Assembly (NCBI GenBank): GCA_000687675.1
Contig: JHWS01000011.1
Span: forward strand, 1-64,000
Source: Lachnospiraceae bacterium NC2008
GTDB taxonomy: Bacteria; Bacillota; Clostridia; Lachnospirales; Lachnospiraceae
DNA: 64,000 nt
Reading direction: 5' to 3'
Made by a program: the position numbers and the translations under genes. The number at the start of each line of letters is the position of its first letter. Position 1 is the first letter of the stretch. The notes under the pieces are model-generated. The model was not told where the DNA came from, did not search any database, and saw only the letters and a list, made by a program, of their open reading frames with translations. Below, in pieces: positions 45,129 through 54,400 of the stretch.

Positions 45129-46790
45129 ATGACTAACACGCCTGTAGTAAATAAAAAGAATAAAAAGCGAAGTGAAATCTTTGGTATTATTGCGCTTTCA
45201 ACATTATTTATTGCATTTTCTGTTATTCAGGATATAGTACGTATCGATATTATGCCTGATTCACTAAGAGGTGTATTAAGTTCTATGCAGATATTGCTTG
45301 CTATGTCTATGGTTGTAATATCTGTTACAGGATACAGAGTGGCAATTATCCTTATGATATTGTCATTTATCCCTAGATTTATTATGCTGCTTAATAATAA
45401 TAATTCTGTACTTCCAGGTGTTTCTATAAGTATCGTTGGTATAGCTACCATACTCATAGTTCACCTTTATCTTGTTAGTCTTGAGAAAAAGGAAAGAGAG
45501 CTTTTTGCTCTTGCACATACAGATGCTCTTACAGATCTTCCTAATAGACGTTCTCTTAAGCAGAAGATGCTTTCATTAATTTCTAACAGCAGAAATTCCA
45601 ATGGACGTTTTGCAGTGGCTATGATTGACCTTGATAACTTCAAGAATATTAATGACACTATTGGTCATGACTGGGGTGATAAGGTTCTTTCTGAGATAGC
45701 AGTAAGATGGAAGAGTATCGTTACTGAGAATGATTATATATGCAGACTTGGCGGAGATGATTTCGCCCTTGTTGTTAATAACTATAAAAGCCTAGAAGAA
45801 CTTGATAACCACCTTCATCAGTTCCTTGATAAGGTTATGGAAAAGTTTATTCTTAAGGGCAAGGATTATTTTGTAACAGCCAGTATGGGTGTTTCTATCT
45901 TCCCTAATGATTCTAATGAAACAAGCCAGCTTCTTAAATATGCTGATATGGCTATGTTTGTTGCTAAGAATCAGGGAAAGAAGCGTCTAGTATACTTTGA
46001 TAACATGATGAATGACGCTGTTGAGAACAATGTTGAAGTTGAGCATGTTATTAGAAGAGCTCTTGAAACAGATACATTCAGACTTGTTTATCAGCCACAG
46101 TTTGATATTAAAACAAAGAAACTTAGAGGTTTTGAAACACTTATCAGACTTAGTGATTCAGAAGGTAAGCAGGTTAGCCCAGCTGACTTCGTTCCAATAG
46201 CTGAAAAGTCTTCTCTTATTATCGATGTAGATAAATGGGTACTTAGACATGCTATGATGGACTTCCTTCCATTTGTAGAGAAGATACCTGAGATGATTTT
46301 ATCAGTTAATATTTCAGCTAATCATATCTTGGATGATTCATTTATAGGTGATATAGACAGAATATTAGAAGATACTCATTTCCCAGAGAAGAACCTTGAA
46401 ATTGAGCTAACAGAATCTGTATTTGTTAACTCTCTTGAAAGAGCTAAAACAATTATGGAGAAACTTAAGGATAGAGGTATCAAGATTGCACTTGATGATT
46501 TTGGTACAGGATATTCATCTCTTTCTTATATGAGAGATCTTCCATTTGATCTTCTTAAGATAGATAAGTCATTTGTTGATACAATTAACGATGGCCCTAA
46601 GGAAGAATCCTTCGTAGCTGCTATTATATCTCTTGGTAAGGTTATGCAGTTTGACATTATCTCAGAAGGTGTAGAAGAGCAGAATCAGCTTGATGTTCTT
46701 AAGAAGCTTGGATGTGACTTTGTACAGGGTTATATTTGGGGTAAGCCACTTTCGCTAGACAGAGCTATAGAGGTTATGGCTCAGAACTAA
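45129..46790 (+). CDS. Membrane GGDEF-EAL cyclic-di-GMP protein
   Basis: 553 residues. About 17-120 contain four or five membrane helices. GGDEF domain: ALTDLPNRRSL and RLGGDDFALVV (active-type signature). EAL domain: GFETLIR in place of EAL, with SVNISANH, ELTES, DDFGTGYSSL, LKIDKSF and EGVEE all kept, so both synthesis and hydrolysis are possible. ATG 45129 is chosen (GGAG upstream); the TTG at 45114 is an alternative. Last gene of the kinase-regulator operon. Confidence 0.9.
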   Translation: MTNTPVVNKKNKKRSEIFGIIALSTLFIAFSVIQDIVRIDIMPDSLRGVLSSMQILLAMSMVVISVTGYRVAIILMILSFIPRFIMLLNNNNSVLPGVSISIVGIATILIVHLYLVSLEKKERELFALAHTDALTDLPNRRSLKQKMLSLISNSRNSNGRFAVAMIDLDNFKNINDTIGHDWGDKVLSEIAVRWKSIVTENDYICRLGGDDFALVVNNYKSLEELDNHLHQFLDKVMEKFILKGKDYFVTASMGVSIFPNDSNETSQLLKYADMAMFVAKNQGKKRLVYFDNMMNDAVENNVEVEHVIRRALETDTFRLVYQPQFDIKTKKLRGFETLIRLSDSEGKQVSPADFVPIAEKSSLIIDVDKWVLRHAMMDFLPFVEKIPEMILSVNISANHILDDSFIGDIDRILEDTHFPEKNLEIELTESVFVNSLERAKTIMEKLKDRGIKIALDDFGTGYSSLSYMRDLPFDLLKIDKSFVDTINDGPKEESFVAAIISLGKVMQFDIISEGVEEQNQLDVLKKLGCDFVQGYIWGKPLSLDRAIEVMAQN

Positions 46791-46826
46791 GATACTGTTA
46801 TTAACCAGTCAAAATTAATATAACTT

Positions 46827-49406
46827 TTATTTGCAGCTTGCTATAAACAAGCTGCATTTTTTATATTCTTCTTTAGATATATTCCTGTTGGAATAGATTG
46901 ATCTTGTTATCACTTCTATGCAGGCTGTAATAACCTCAGCATCGTATTTATTTAAGATATTAGTACGAAGTTTTGTGAGCTTATCAGCTGATTTCTTTTT
47001 AGTCTTAATTTCGCTATATAATACCTGATCAAATACCTTTTCTACAAGCATATTACGAGATGATATATATTTCTTTCTGTAAAGCTTCTTAACAAGAGCC
47101 TTATAGCTTATTGTGACTGCCTTATCATAGGCATGCTTTCTTGTATAATGCCATATCATAATAAGTCTTATAAGAGGATTAATTAAGACTATAAGTATAG
47201 CGATTATAATTACGCCGCATACCACCATAAGAAGTGGTCTAAGTATAAAGCCAAATGAAGCATCAAAGTTAAAAGTATAGTTTATAGTAGTATTACCCAA
47301 AACATCGATACCGCCAGTATTAGTCTGGAAGAGGCCTGTAAAGATATCACCAAATGCAAACTCATCGTCGCTTCCGCTGTTAAAATCAGGTGGTGTAAAT
47401 TCATAAGGAATCCATCCGTAACCATCAATGAATACTTCAACCCAGGCATGGGCATTGGCATCAGTAATACTTGCTGTAACTACACCCGTATCATCAAATT
47501 CAATGAAATCGTTGCTTGATATCCATCCACTTGTATCAGGTGAAATAGCTTCTGAATTAGCCATCTCTGAGCTTGTAAGAACATAACCTTCTACATATCT
47601 TGCAGGTATACCAAGGTCTCTAAGCAGTAGTGTGGCTGATGATGCAAAGTGAGCACAGAAACCTCTCTTTTGCTGGGTAAGGAAGTAGATAACTGCATCA
47701 TTATTATAAGGTGTAGTACCAGGAGCCATAGTATAGTCATAGTTATCCAAAAAGTAGGTGTAAAGAGTATCAAGCATCTCTAACCTATACTTGGTTGCTT
47801 CTTTAGAATAGTCTCCATAGGTGTACTTTCTTTCATATTCATTTTTCATTGCTGTAAGACCAGCGTCATCACAAATTGAATCAAGACCTGGAGTTAGATA
47901 GCCAGGAAAATCGGTGTACCTGTCATATACATAATCTGTATATTTTGCAGAGATATGAGAACTTAGCTCATAGGAATCACTAGGAATAAATGGATCATAA
48001 ACCAGTTCATATGTAACAACTCCATCAGAATTAGATGGATATTTAGATGAGAAATATCTGTCTCCTATATAATCGTACTTGTCATACTTGTACTCCAGAC
48101 CATTTACTGTATTAGCAACAACAGTGTCGTATGGCATATAGTTGTAAGTATAGTCTGCATCAAGATTCTCAACCTGCATCTTGGCATAGTCAAAGTTAGG
48201 ATGAGTATAATCACTTAAAGCGTACATAGAACGCTGGGAGTAAACACCGTCAAAGAGGGAAGTATTATCTTCGTCGGCTGCAAATGCATTGCCTACATAA
48301 TCTCCACCTACAAATGCCTTAAGGTATATAGTATCTGAAGAATATGGTACATAAGTAACTCTAAGATCAGTTTGGTAATCAGGTCTAACCTGGCTGACAC
48401 CGCCTAGCTTTCCCTTGCCAAGACCACCAGTAGAAGGGTATCTGTCAAAGAAGCCCATAATACCATTTTGAACAAAGAGTTTTACATATTCATCAGTTGT
48501 AGACTTAAGTTTGTTTCTAACAAATTCTGCAGAGAATGATCTATAGAATGAACCAAGAAATACAACTATAAGAACTGCAGTAATAACTATGGACTGGATA
48601 GTAAGTCTAAGCATGCCCATACCGCAGGAAAGGTATGAATGATAATCTCTTTTCTTTTTCCTTATAGTAATATAGTTGTCCTTAGGCTTCTTAACAGTAG
48701 GAAGCTTGTAGTGACTGCTTCGGCCAAGAATACCTACAGTAATATATGCTGCAATAAGTAAAATCAGATATGGTGAACCTGGCTTAAGCTCTATATAAAG
48801 AGCAAGCTGTAATATAGGAAATGTTACAAGGAATGTCTCCAACAGGTTCATGTAACCTGATATTGTTATATTAAGCAAGATGGCAAGAAATGTTCCAACA
48901 TATATCATGGTTATGCTTATGGTAAGAGTTCTGTTGGTTATAATTTCAGTACCTTCTCGAAGAGAAGACATAAGGAAATAATCTGAATACTGACCATAAA
49001 GGGTATTCAAAAATGCCTGGAAACCAGAGTTTATATACCAGTAGTATGAGAACGTCAGGAAAGCAAATATAAAGAATATTAAGAAATATCCTAAATAGAA
49101 GAGTAGTCTGTTGTAATAAATCATAGATATAACAACAGATATAATAATAAATGCTGGTATTACAAAGTATGGATTATATGGAAGTTCAAAGGCAGAGATA
49201 ACGCCGCCGATAGTTCCAAATGAAGCCATAAATATAAGCAGGCTTCGAAGGATACAGGTAAGAAGTCTGTCTGGAAGTCTTCGAACCTTGCCGTTATTTG
49301 TATCTAACTTCTCAAGGTATACACCTTGCTCTATTCCCTGCTGCTGCTTGTAAAGAGCGCTAAGTTTCTTTTCTGACATAAAGATATTCTTAAAAGGAGA
49401 ATTCAT
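46827..49406 (-). CDS. Membrane protein with extracytoplasmic transglutaminase-like domain (TgpA-like)
   Basis: 859 residues. A block of six to seven N-terminal membrane helices (about 45-300), a large outside region (about 320-720), and one more helix (about 740-765) before a cytoplasmic tail. The transglutaminase core has RGFCAHFASSATLLLRDLGIPARYV (catalytic Cys), then DANAHAWVEVFIDG (His). It overlaps the upstream DUF58 gene by 4 bases, in the common MoxR-DUF58-TgpA order. A role in cell-envelope protein or peptidoglycan processing is known only loosely for the family. Confidence 0.87.
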   Translation of the reverse strand: MNSPFKNIFMSEKKLSALYKQQQGIEQGVYLEKLDTNNGKVRRLPDRLLTCILRSLLIFMASFGTIGGVISAFELPYNPYFVIPAFIIISVVISMIYYNRLLFYLGYFLIFFIFAFLTFSYYWYINSGFQAFLNTLYGQYSDYFLMSSLREGTEIITNRTLTISITMIYVGTFLAILLNITISGYMNLLETFLVTFPILQLALYIELKPGSPYLILLIAAYITVGILGRSSHYKLPTVKKPKDNYITIRKKKRDYHSYLSCGMGMLRLTIQSIVITAVLIVVFLGSFYRSFSAEFVRNKLKSTTDEYVKLFVQNGIMGFFDRYPSTGGLGKGKLGGVSQVRPDYQTDLRVTYVPYSSDTIYLKAFVGGDYVGNAFAADEDNTSLFDGVYSQRSMYALSDYTHPNFDYAKMQVENLDADYTYNYMPYDTVVANTVNGLEYKYDKYDYIGDRYFSSKYPSNSDGVVTYELVYDPFIPSDSYELSSHISAKYTDYVYDRYTDFPGYLTPGLDSICDDAGLTAMKNEYERKYTYGDYSKEATKYRLEMLDTLYTYFLDNYDYTMAPGTTPYNNDAVIYFLTQQKRGFCAHFASSATLLLRDLGIPARYVEGYVLTSSEMANSEAISPDTSGWISSNDFIEFDDTGVVTASITDANAHAWVEVFIDGYGWIPYEFTPPDFNSGSDDEFAFGDIFTGLFQTNTGGIDVLGNTTINYTFNFDASFGFILRPLLMVVCGVIIIAILIVLINPLIRLIMIWHYTRKHAYDKAVTISYKALVKKLYRKKYISSRNMLVEKVFDQVLYSEIKTKKKSADKLTKLRTNILNKYDAEVITACIEVITRSIYSNRNISKEEYKKCSLFIASCK
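46832..46862. terminator. Convergent terminator
   Basis: A 9-bp stem TGCAGCTTG/CAAGCTGCA with a 7-base loop, then TTTTTT. It overlaps the last codons of the minus-strand transglutaminase-like gene. Confidence 0.8.
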
Positions 49407-50413
49407 CGTACTGTAATCTCCTTTCCACTTATTACCAGGATTTCCTGTTCATTGCCACTTTGGGCTTTGTAGTTATAATAAGCTGCCTCTTTCATATCAT
49501 AGCTTGGGCAGTAATATAATTTTAAAATAGCATCATCAATATCTTCAGCACTATTAATATCCTTGTTTATTATGGTTTTATCAGTAACTGAAAAAATAAC
49601 TATGCGAAATGCTTCTCTTTTATATAGAAGATATTTTGAAAGAGCCTGAAGAGTAGCGATAGTATCATTTAAAAGAGGCTTTGTAAGTTCTGGAAGGAGA
49701 TAAATCATCCTAACAGCATTGGTCTCATAGAGTTTTACAAATAAGTCATCCTTCTTAGCTGATACCTTCCAGTGAATATCTTTAAGCTGATCCCCAGGAA
49801 TATACTCTCTAATATCTTTAATATCTCTTGAAAGCTGTCCGAGAGGTGAATCAGTAACATCATCTTCTTCGCCAGTACTATCTGGTATAACAACCTCTTT
49901 TGTTAGGGTAATCTCTTTAGGAAACACTGGAACATTAACAGGAGCAGGAACAGGAAGTTCAACAGTCCAGAGGTGAAGATAGTCTGTAATAATAAGCTTG
50001 TCGAATGTAATATCTATCATGCCACAGCTTGGAGTACCATATGTCTGTATAAATGTTGAGGTCTTCTTTGCATTGGCAAATAAAGATATAACCTGTGGCT
50101 TACTTCTTTCATAGAATAAGTTGCCAAAGGTATAAAAGAGTTCAATATTCAAAAATGAGAATGGTGAAGTATTAATAACAGAAAGAACAAGTTCAATATC
50201 ATGTCCTATAGATACTGAAGGCGTTACCCTTGAAACTTTAATTTCAAGATTATGATAAAAGAAGAGAAGTATAGCGATAGAAAATACTGGAAGTATGGCT
50301 AGAAGCAAAATAATAAGCACTATAAAGGGCTGTCTATAAAAGACAGCTCCAAGAATAAAGAATATTATAAGTAATAAATATGTAATCCAGTAACGTATAT
50401 TTTCTTTTCGCAT
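49403..50413 (-). CDS. DUF58-family protein
   Basis: 336 residues with two N-terminal membrane helices (about 8-55), a beta-rich middle, and the DUF58 signature DIKDIREYIPGDQLKDIHWKVS. The C-terminal part has a von-Willebrand-A-like pattern. It is two bases from the MoxR gene and overlaps the transglutaminase gene, so the three are cotranscribed. It is probably a client or partner of the MoxR ATPase. Confidence 0.88.
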   Translation of the reverse strand: MRKENIRYWITYLLLIIFFILGAVFYRQPFIVLIILLLAILPVFSIAILLFFYHNLEIKVSRVTPSVSIGHDIELVLSVINTSPFSFLNIELFYTFGNLFYERSKPQVISLFANAKKTSTFIQTYGTPSCGMIDITFDKLIITDYLHLWTVELPVPAPVNVPVFPKEITLTKEVVIPDSTGEEDDVTDSPLGQLSRDIKDIREYIPGDQLKDIHWKVSAKKDDLFVKLYETNAVRMIYLLPELTKPLLNDTIATLQALSKYLLYKREAFRIVIFSVTDKTIINKDINSAEDIDDAILKLYYCPSYDMKEAAYYNYKAQSGNEQEILVISGKEITVR

Positions 50414-50415
50414 GA

Positions 50416-51339
50416 TTAAACTTTTGGTATAGGTATCTGGTTAAGTATCTGAAGAAGGAGAGTATCTACATCTTTGCCAGCAGCTCTCTGCTTAGAAGAA
50501 AGCTTAACTCTGTGGCCGAGAACAGGAAGAAATACATTATGTATATCTTCTGGAATAAGGTAGTCTCTTCCTTTAATATAAGCAAGTCCCTTAGCAACCT
50601 TAAGAAGGGCAATACTTCCACGAGGGCTAAGACCCAGAGAGAAGTAGTCTTCTTTACGTGTTTCTTCGCTAAGTGCAACTATATAATCATAAAGGGCTTC
50701 ATCTACAAAAAGGTTTTCAACAGCTTCCTGCATGGCAAGAAGTTCCTCAGCAGATGTTACAGAAATAATAGTATCAATAGTTTTTGAAGAATCCCCCTTA
50801 AGCACATTGATTGCGCTCATAGTATCAGGATATCCCATAGTAAGACAGATCATAAATCTATCAAGCTGAGATTCTGGAAGTTTCTGTGTACCAGAAGAAC
50901 CGTATGGGTTATCAGTTGCTATAACTACAAATGGATTCTTAAGTGCTCTTGTAACACCATCAACTGTAGCTTTACCTTCCTCCATAACCTCAAGAAGAGC
51001 TGACTGAGTCTTTGGTGAGGTACGGTTTATCTCATCTGCAAGAAAGAGGTTAGTATATACAGCACCCTCTCTAAATGTGAATTCACCAGTACTTTTATCG
51101 TACATATTAAAACCAATAAGGTCACTTGGAAGAACGTCAGGTGTAAACTGCATACGTCTATAATCAAGTCCAAGTGCTCTTGAAAATGCTACAGCAAGAG
51201 TCGTTTTACCAACACCTGGAATATCTTCGAGAAGAATATGTCCTTTGGCGAGTACTGCGGCAAGAGTCATCTCAATAACGGAATCTTTTCCGTGAATAAC
51301 TTTCTTAATCTCCCTTTTAATATCATCGCATTTGCTCAT
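50416..51339 (-). CDS. MoxR-family AAA+ ATPase
   Basis: 307 residues: Walker A GVGKTT, Walker B FLADEINR, sensor ATDNPYGSSGTQKLPESQ, and a C-terminal lid domain. The start at 51339 is preferred because AGGAG lies 7 bases upstream; a longer frame from 51378 lacks a site. First gene of the minus-strand operon; MoxR ATPases act as chaperones for VWA/DUF58-type partners. Confidence 0.92.
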   Translation of the reverse strand: MSKCDDIKREIKKVIHGKDSVIEMTLAAVLAKGHILLEDIPGVGKTTLAVAFSRALGLDYRRMQFTPDVLPSDLIGFNMYDKSTGEFTFREGAVYTNLFLADEINRTSPKTQSALLEVMEEGKATVDGVTRALKNPFVVIATDNPYGSSGTQKLPESQLDRFMICLTMGYPDTMSAINVLKGDSSKTIDTIISVTSAEELLAMQEAVENLFVDEALYDYIVALSEETRKEDYFSLGLSPRGSIALLKVAKGLAYIKGRDYLIPEDIHNVFLPVLGHRVKLSSKQRAAGKDVDTLLLQILNQIPIPKV

Positions 51340-51418
51340 GTTTAATCTCCTAGTAAAATGTGATACTTTGCATAACATTTTATCATTAATGAGCGTTAGT
51401 CACAAGATTTCATGTCGC

Positions 51419-51447
51419 TTGATACCAAATACGTATTATGTTAAAAT
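51419..51447 (+). promoter_or_regulatory. Promoter of the EAL gene
   Basis: TTGATA at 51419-51424, 17-base spacer, TAAAAT at 51442-51447; the ATG lies at 51478. Confidence 0.65.
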
Positions 51448-51477
51448 TCATCGTGGGTATGAAGGTGAATAAAATCA

Positions 51478-53742
51478 ATGAAAAATGCATTTGAAACAAA
51501 AAAACAACCTATAATTCGTATCTTAATCTCGGGTTTAGTTATATTAGTGGCATGTCTATTAGTATGTTTCACACTTGTAGCAGCTCTTAAGCGTTCATAT
51601 GAGAAGGTAATGGAAAATTATCTCTATGAAGTTCATGGTAGCGTTACCTCTGTAATTAACGATATTGTTGAAAGTACTGACAATATTGCTTATTCATGTG
51701 CTGTTAAGATTACAGATCACAAATATACCTTAGACGAAGAGCGTATTCAGAATGTTCTTGGTATGGTTGAAGGAACGGGCTATAAGTTTAATATCAAGTA
51801 TTATTCCAAAACTGGTATTGTATACACTTCTACAAAGGCTTATGGTTCAAGAGAAGCTACTGAAAAATGGATCGAATATGCATCCGAATTTCCAAAACTT
51901 TCTTCAAAGCCATATATCAATGTTTACCAGGATAAATCAACTACTACTCTTGTTATTGTAAGAGCGGTAATAAAGAGTTCTAACCTTAAGGGATACGTTG
52001 TAGTTGAAGTGGATCTTGATGGAGTCTTTTCAAATACGGCATTTGACTCTGTTCTTAAGAATGGAGAACTCTTTATCATTGATAAAGATGGAGACACTTT
52101 ATATAAATCTAACCAGGGTTCTAACATAGTAAATGGCTACGATAATCTATATAAATCTTTAGATAAATACTGCGTTAAGACTAAAGAACTTAATAAGAAG
52201 ATGAAGAAAGAAATTCTTTCTCAATACGAGGGATACCTACAGTATACAACTACTAAAGGTTATAAGATGCAGGTTGCATACACCCCTCTTTCTGTTATGA
52301 ATGACGCAGGAATCGTCACCTGTTTTAAGGAAAACTATGTTGGTCAGGCCGTTCAGCCTGCAATATACAGGTCTACTTTGTCATGTATAGTTATCATGGC
52401 TCTTATGATATCTATTATTCTTTATGTATGGTCCAGTGCTAAGAATGCCAATATGGCAATTGAAAAGATGGCCTATGAGGATTCAGTTACAAAGGGTAAA
52501 AACATTAACTACTTTAAGGAATTCTCTAACTATGTAATGTCTGTATATAAGGAAACTCCTTTTGTGATTTATAGGTTTGATATTTCAAACTTTAGATATA
52601 TCAATGAGGCATATGGTCATAAGAGGGCAGATGAGGTACTTAGTGCCTGCATTAATATTTTCGCAGACATTTTCTCGGATAAGGAACTTTGCGTACGTAT
52701 GAATGCAGACCAGTTCCTTGCAATTATTGTTAATGATAAGTATGTTCAGCAGAAGATGGACCAGCTTCTTATTAGAGTAAATGAGCAGGCCAGAGGATAT
52801 GGAATAAAGTATCCTATTAAGTTTAAGACTGGTATTTACCAGATAAGAAAGCATGATCATGATATTGATATTATGATTGACCATGCCAATGTTGCCAGAA
52901 AGTCTCTTTCAGGTGATGAAAAAGATTCTACAATGGTTTACTCAGAAAAGATCGTTAACGATATGAGGAAAATCGATAAGATAGAATCTGAGATGCAGCA
53001 TGCTCTTGCATCAGGTGAATTCAAGGTATACATTCAGCCAAAGTGGGATATAGGTTCTAATACAATCTGCGGCGGTGAGGCTTTAGTTAGATGGATTAAG
53101 CCAGATGGAACTATGGTATATCCTGATGAGTTTATTCCTATTTTTGAAAATAACGGATTTATAGAAAAACTTGATTACTTTATGCTTGAAAAAGTATGTG
53201 AGTCTATGCGTCAGGCCATGAATGAAAGACGTGCTATATATCCATTATCTGTTAACCAGTCCAGAGTTTTCCTTCATAGCCCTGACTATGTTGAGAATGT
53301 TTCTAAGATAATTAAGAATTATGATATTCCAGCAGGTTATGTTGAACTTGAGATAACAGAAACAGTATTTGATGATGAGAAGAATCAGATGATTAATACT
53401 CTTCATACGCTGAGAAAAGTTGGACTTAGATTTGCTATGGACGATTTTGGTTCAGGCTATTCGTCACTTAACATACTTAAAGAGATTCCTTTTGATATTA
53501 TTAAAATCGATAAGGAATTCTTTAGCGAATCTGTTACAGGTGACAACACAAGATGGATACTTCAGAAGATTATTGAGATGGTTAACGGTCTTGGTAAGGA
53601 ACTTGTATGTGAAGGTGTTGAGACTAAAGAACAGTCTGATATGCTTAGTGGTATGGGATGTCGTGTAGTTCAGGGTTACTATTATTCAAAGCCTATTGAA
53701 CTTCAGACCTATATTGATACATATTGTAAGGTATATACCTAG
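51478..53742 (+). CDS. Membrane sensor with degenerate GGDEF and intact EAL domain
   Basis: 754 residues. Helix 1 at about 13-38 and helix 2 at about 300-323 enclose an outside Cache-like sensor domain of about 260 residues. The GGDEF domain (about 335-490) lacks the signature: RMNADQFLAI stands where GGDEF should be. The EAL domain (about 500-754) is intact: GGEALVRW, ELEITET, MDDFGSGYSSL, IKIDKEF and CEGVETKEQ. It should hydrolyse cyclic-di-GMP in response to an external ligand (inference). Preceded by its own promoter; queH starts one base after it. Confidence 0.9.
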   Translation: MKNAFETKKQPIIRILISGLVILVACLLVCFTLVAALKRSYEKVMENYLYEVHGSVTSVINDIVESTDNIAYSCAVKITDHKYTLDEERIQNVLGMVEGTGYKFNIKYYSKTGIVYTSTKAYGSREATEKWIEYASEFPKLSSKPYINVYQDKSTTTLVIVRAVIKSSNLKGYVVVEVDLDGVFSNTAFDSVLKNGELFIIDKDGDTLYKSNQGSNIVNGYDNLYKSLDKYCVKTKELNKKMKKEILSQYEGYLQYTTTKGYKMQVAYTPLSVMNDAGIVTCFKENYVGQAVQPAIYRSTLSCIVIMALMISIILYVWSSAKNANMAIEKMAYEDSVTKGKNINYFKEFSNYVMSVYKETPFVIYRFDISNFRYINEAYGHKRADEVLSACINIFADIFSDKELCVRMNADQFLAIIVNDKYVQQKMDQLLIRVNEQARGYGIKYPIKFKTGIYQIRKHDHDIDIMIDHANVARKSLSGDEKDSTMVYSEKIVNDMRKIDKIESEMQHALASGEFKVYIQPKWDIGSNTICGGEALVRWIKPDGTMVYPDEFIPIFENNGFIEKLDYFMLEKVCESMRQAMNERRAIYPLSVNQSRVFLHSPDYVENVSKIIKNYDIPAGYVELEITETVFDDEKNQMINTLHTLRKVGLRFAMDDFGSGYSSLNILKEIPFDIIKIDKEFFSESVTGDNTRWILQKIIEMVNGLGKELVCEGVETKEQSDMLSGMGCRVVQGYYYSKPIELQTYIDTYCKVYT

Positions 53743-53743
53743 T

Positions 53744-54400
53744 ATGAATGGCGGTAATAGAAACTATCAAAAAGAGCTTGATAAGATTATAGATGGGTTA
53801 ATTAAAACAGGTACCAGGCCAAAGCTTCTTATGCATACCTGCTGTGCACCTTGTTCAAGCTACTGTCTGAAATATCTTTCAGAGTATTTTGATATAACTG
53901 TATATTATTACAATCCTAATATTACTGAAGAAGCAGAATATAGAATGAGAACAAAAGAACAAAAGCGTCTCATTGATATATATAATGAAGAACTATCTAT
54001 GGACATAAAGTTCGTAGAAGGAGAATATGATAGAGAACTCTTCCTGAGTAAAGTTAAAGGCTATGAAGCTTGTAAAGAAGGAGGAGACAGATGTAAGATA
54101 TGTTTTGAACTTAGACTTGATAAAGCTGGAGCTTATGCTAAGAACCATGGCTTCGATTTCTTTACAACATCTCTTACAATTAGTCCGCTTAAAAATGCTC
54201 CTTTACTTAATTCAATAGGTGAAGAAGTGGGCTCTAAATACGATGTTAGATTCCTTCCATCTGATTTTAAGAAAAAGGAAGGCTACAAGCAGTCCATAGA
54301 ACTTTCTAAAGAATATGGACTTTATAGACAAAATTACTGCGGATGTGTCTATTCAAAGAATGAGATGCTTTCGCGTCAGAAAGGAAACGATAATGAATAA
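53744..54400 (+). CDS. queH: Epoxyqueuosine reductase QueH
   Basis: Last step of queuosine tRNA modification, in the non-QueG form. 218 residues with HTCCAPCSSYCLKYL near the N-terminus, YYYNPNI, GGDRCKICFELRL, FTTSLTISPLKN and YCGCVYS, which gather the conserved Cys residues for the iron-sulfur/metal sites. ATG 53744 gives the family length; an in-frame upstream ATG lies inside the preceding gene. It overlaps argS by 8 bases. Confidence 0.93.
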   Translation: MNGGNRNYQKELDKIIDGLIKTGTRPKLLMHTCCAPCSSYCLKYLSEYFDITVYYYNPNITEEAEYRMRTKEQKRLIDIYNEELSMDIKFVEGEYDRELFLSKVKGYEACKEGGDRCKICFELRLDKAGAYAKNHGFDFFTTSLTISPLKNAPLLNSIGEEVGSKYDVRFLPSDFKKKEGYKQSIELSKEYGLYRQNYCGCVYSKNEMLSRQKGNDNE

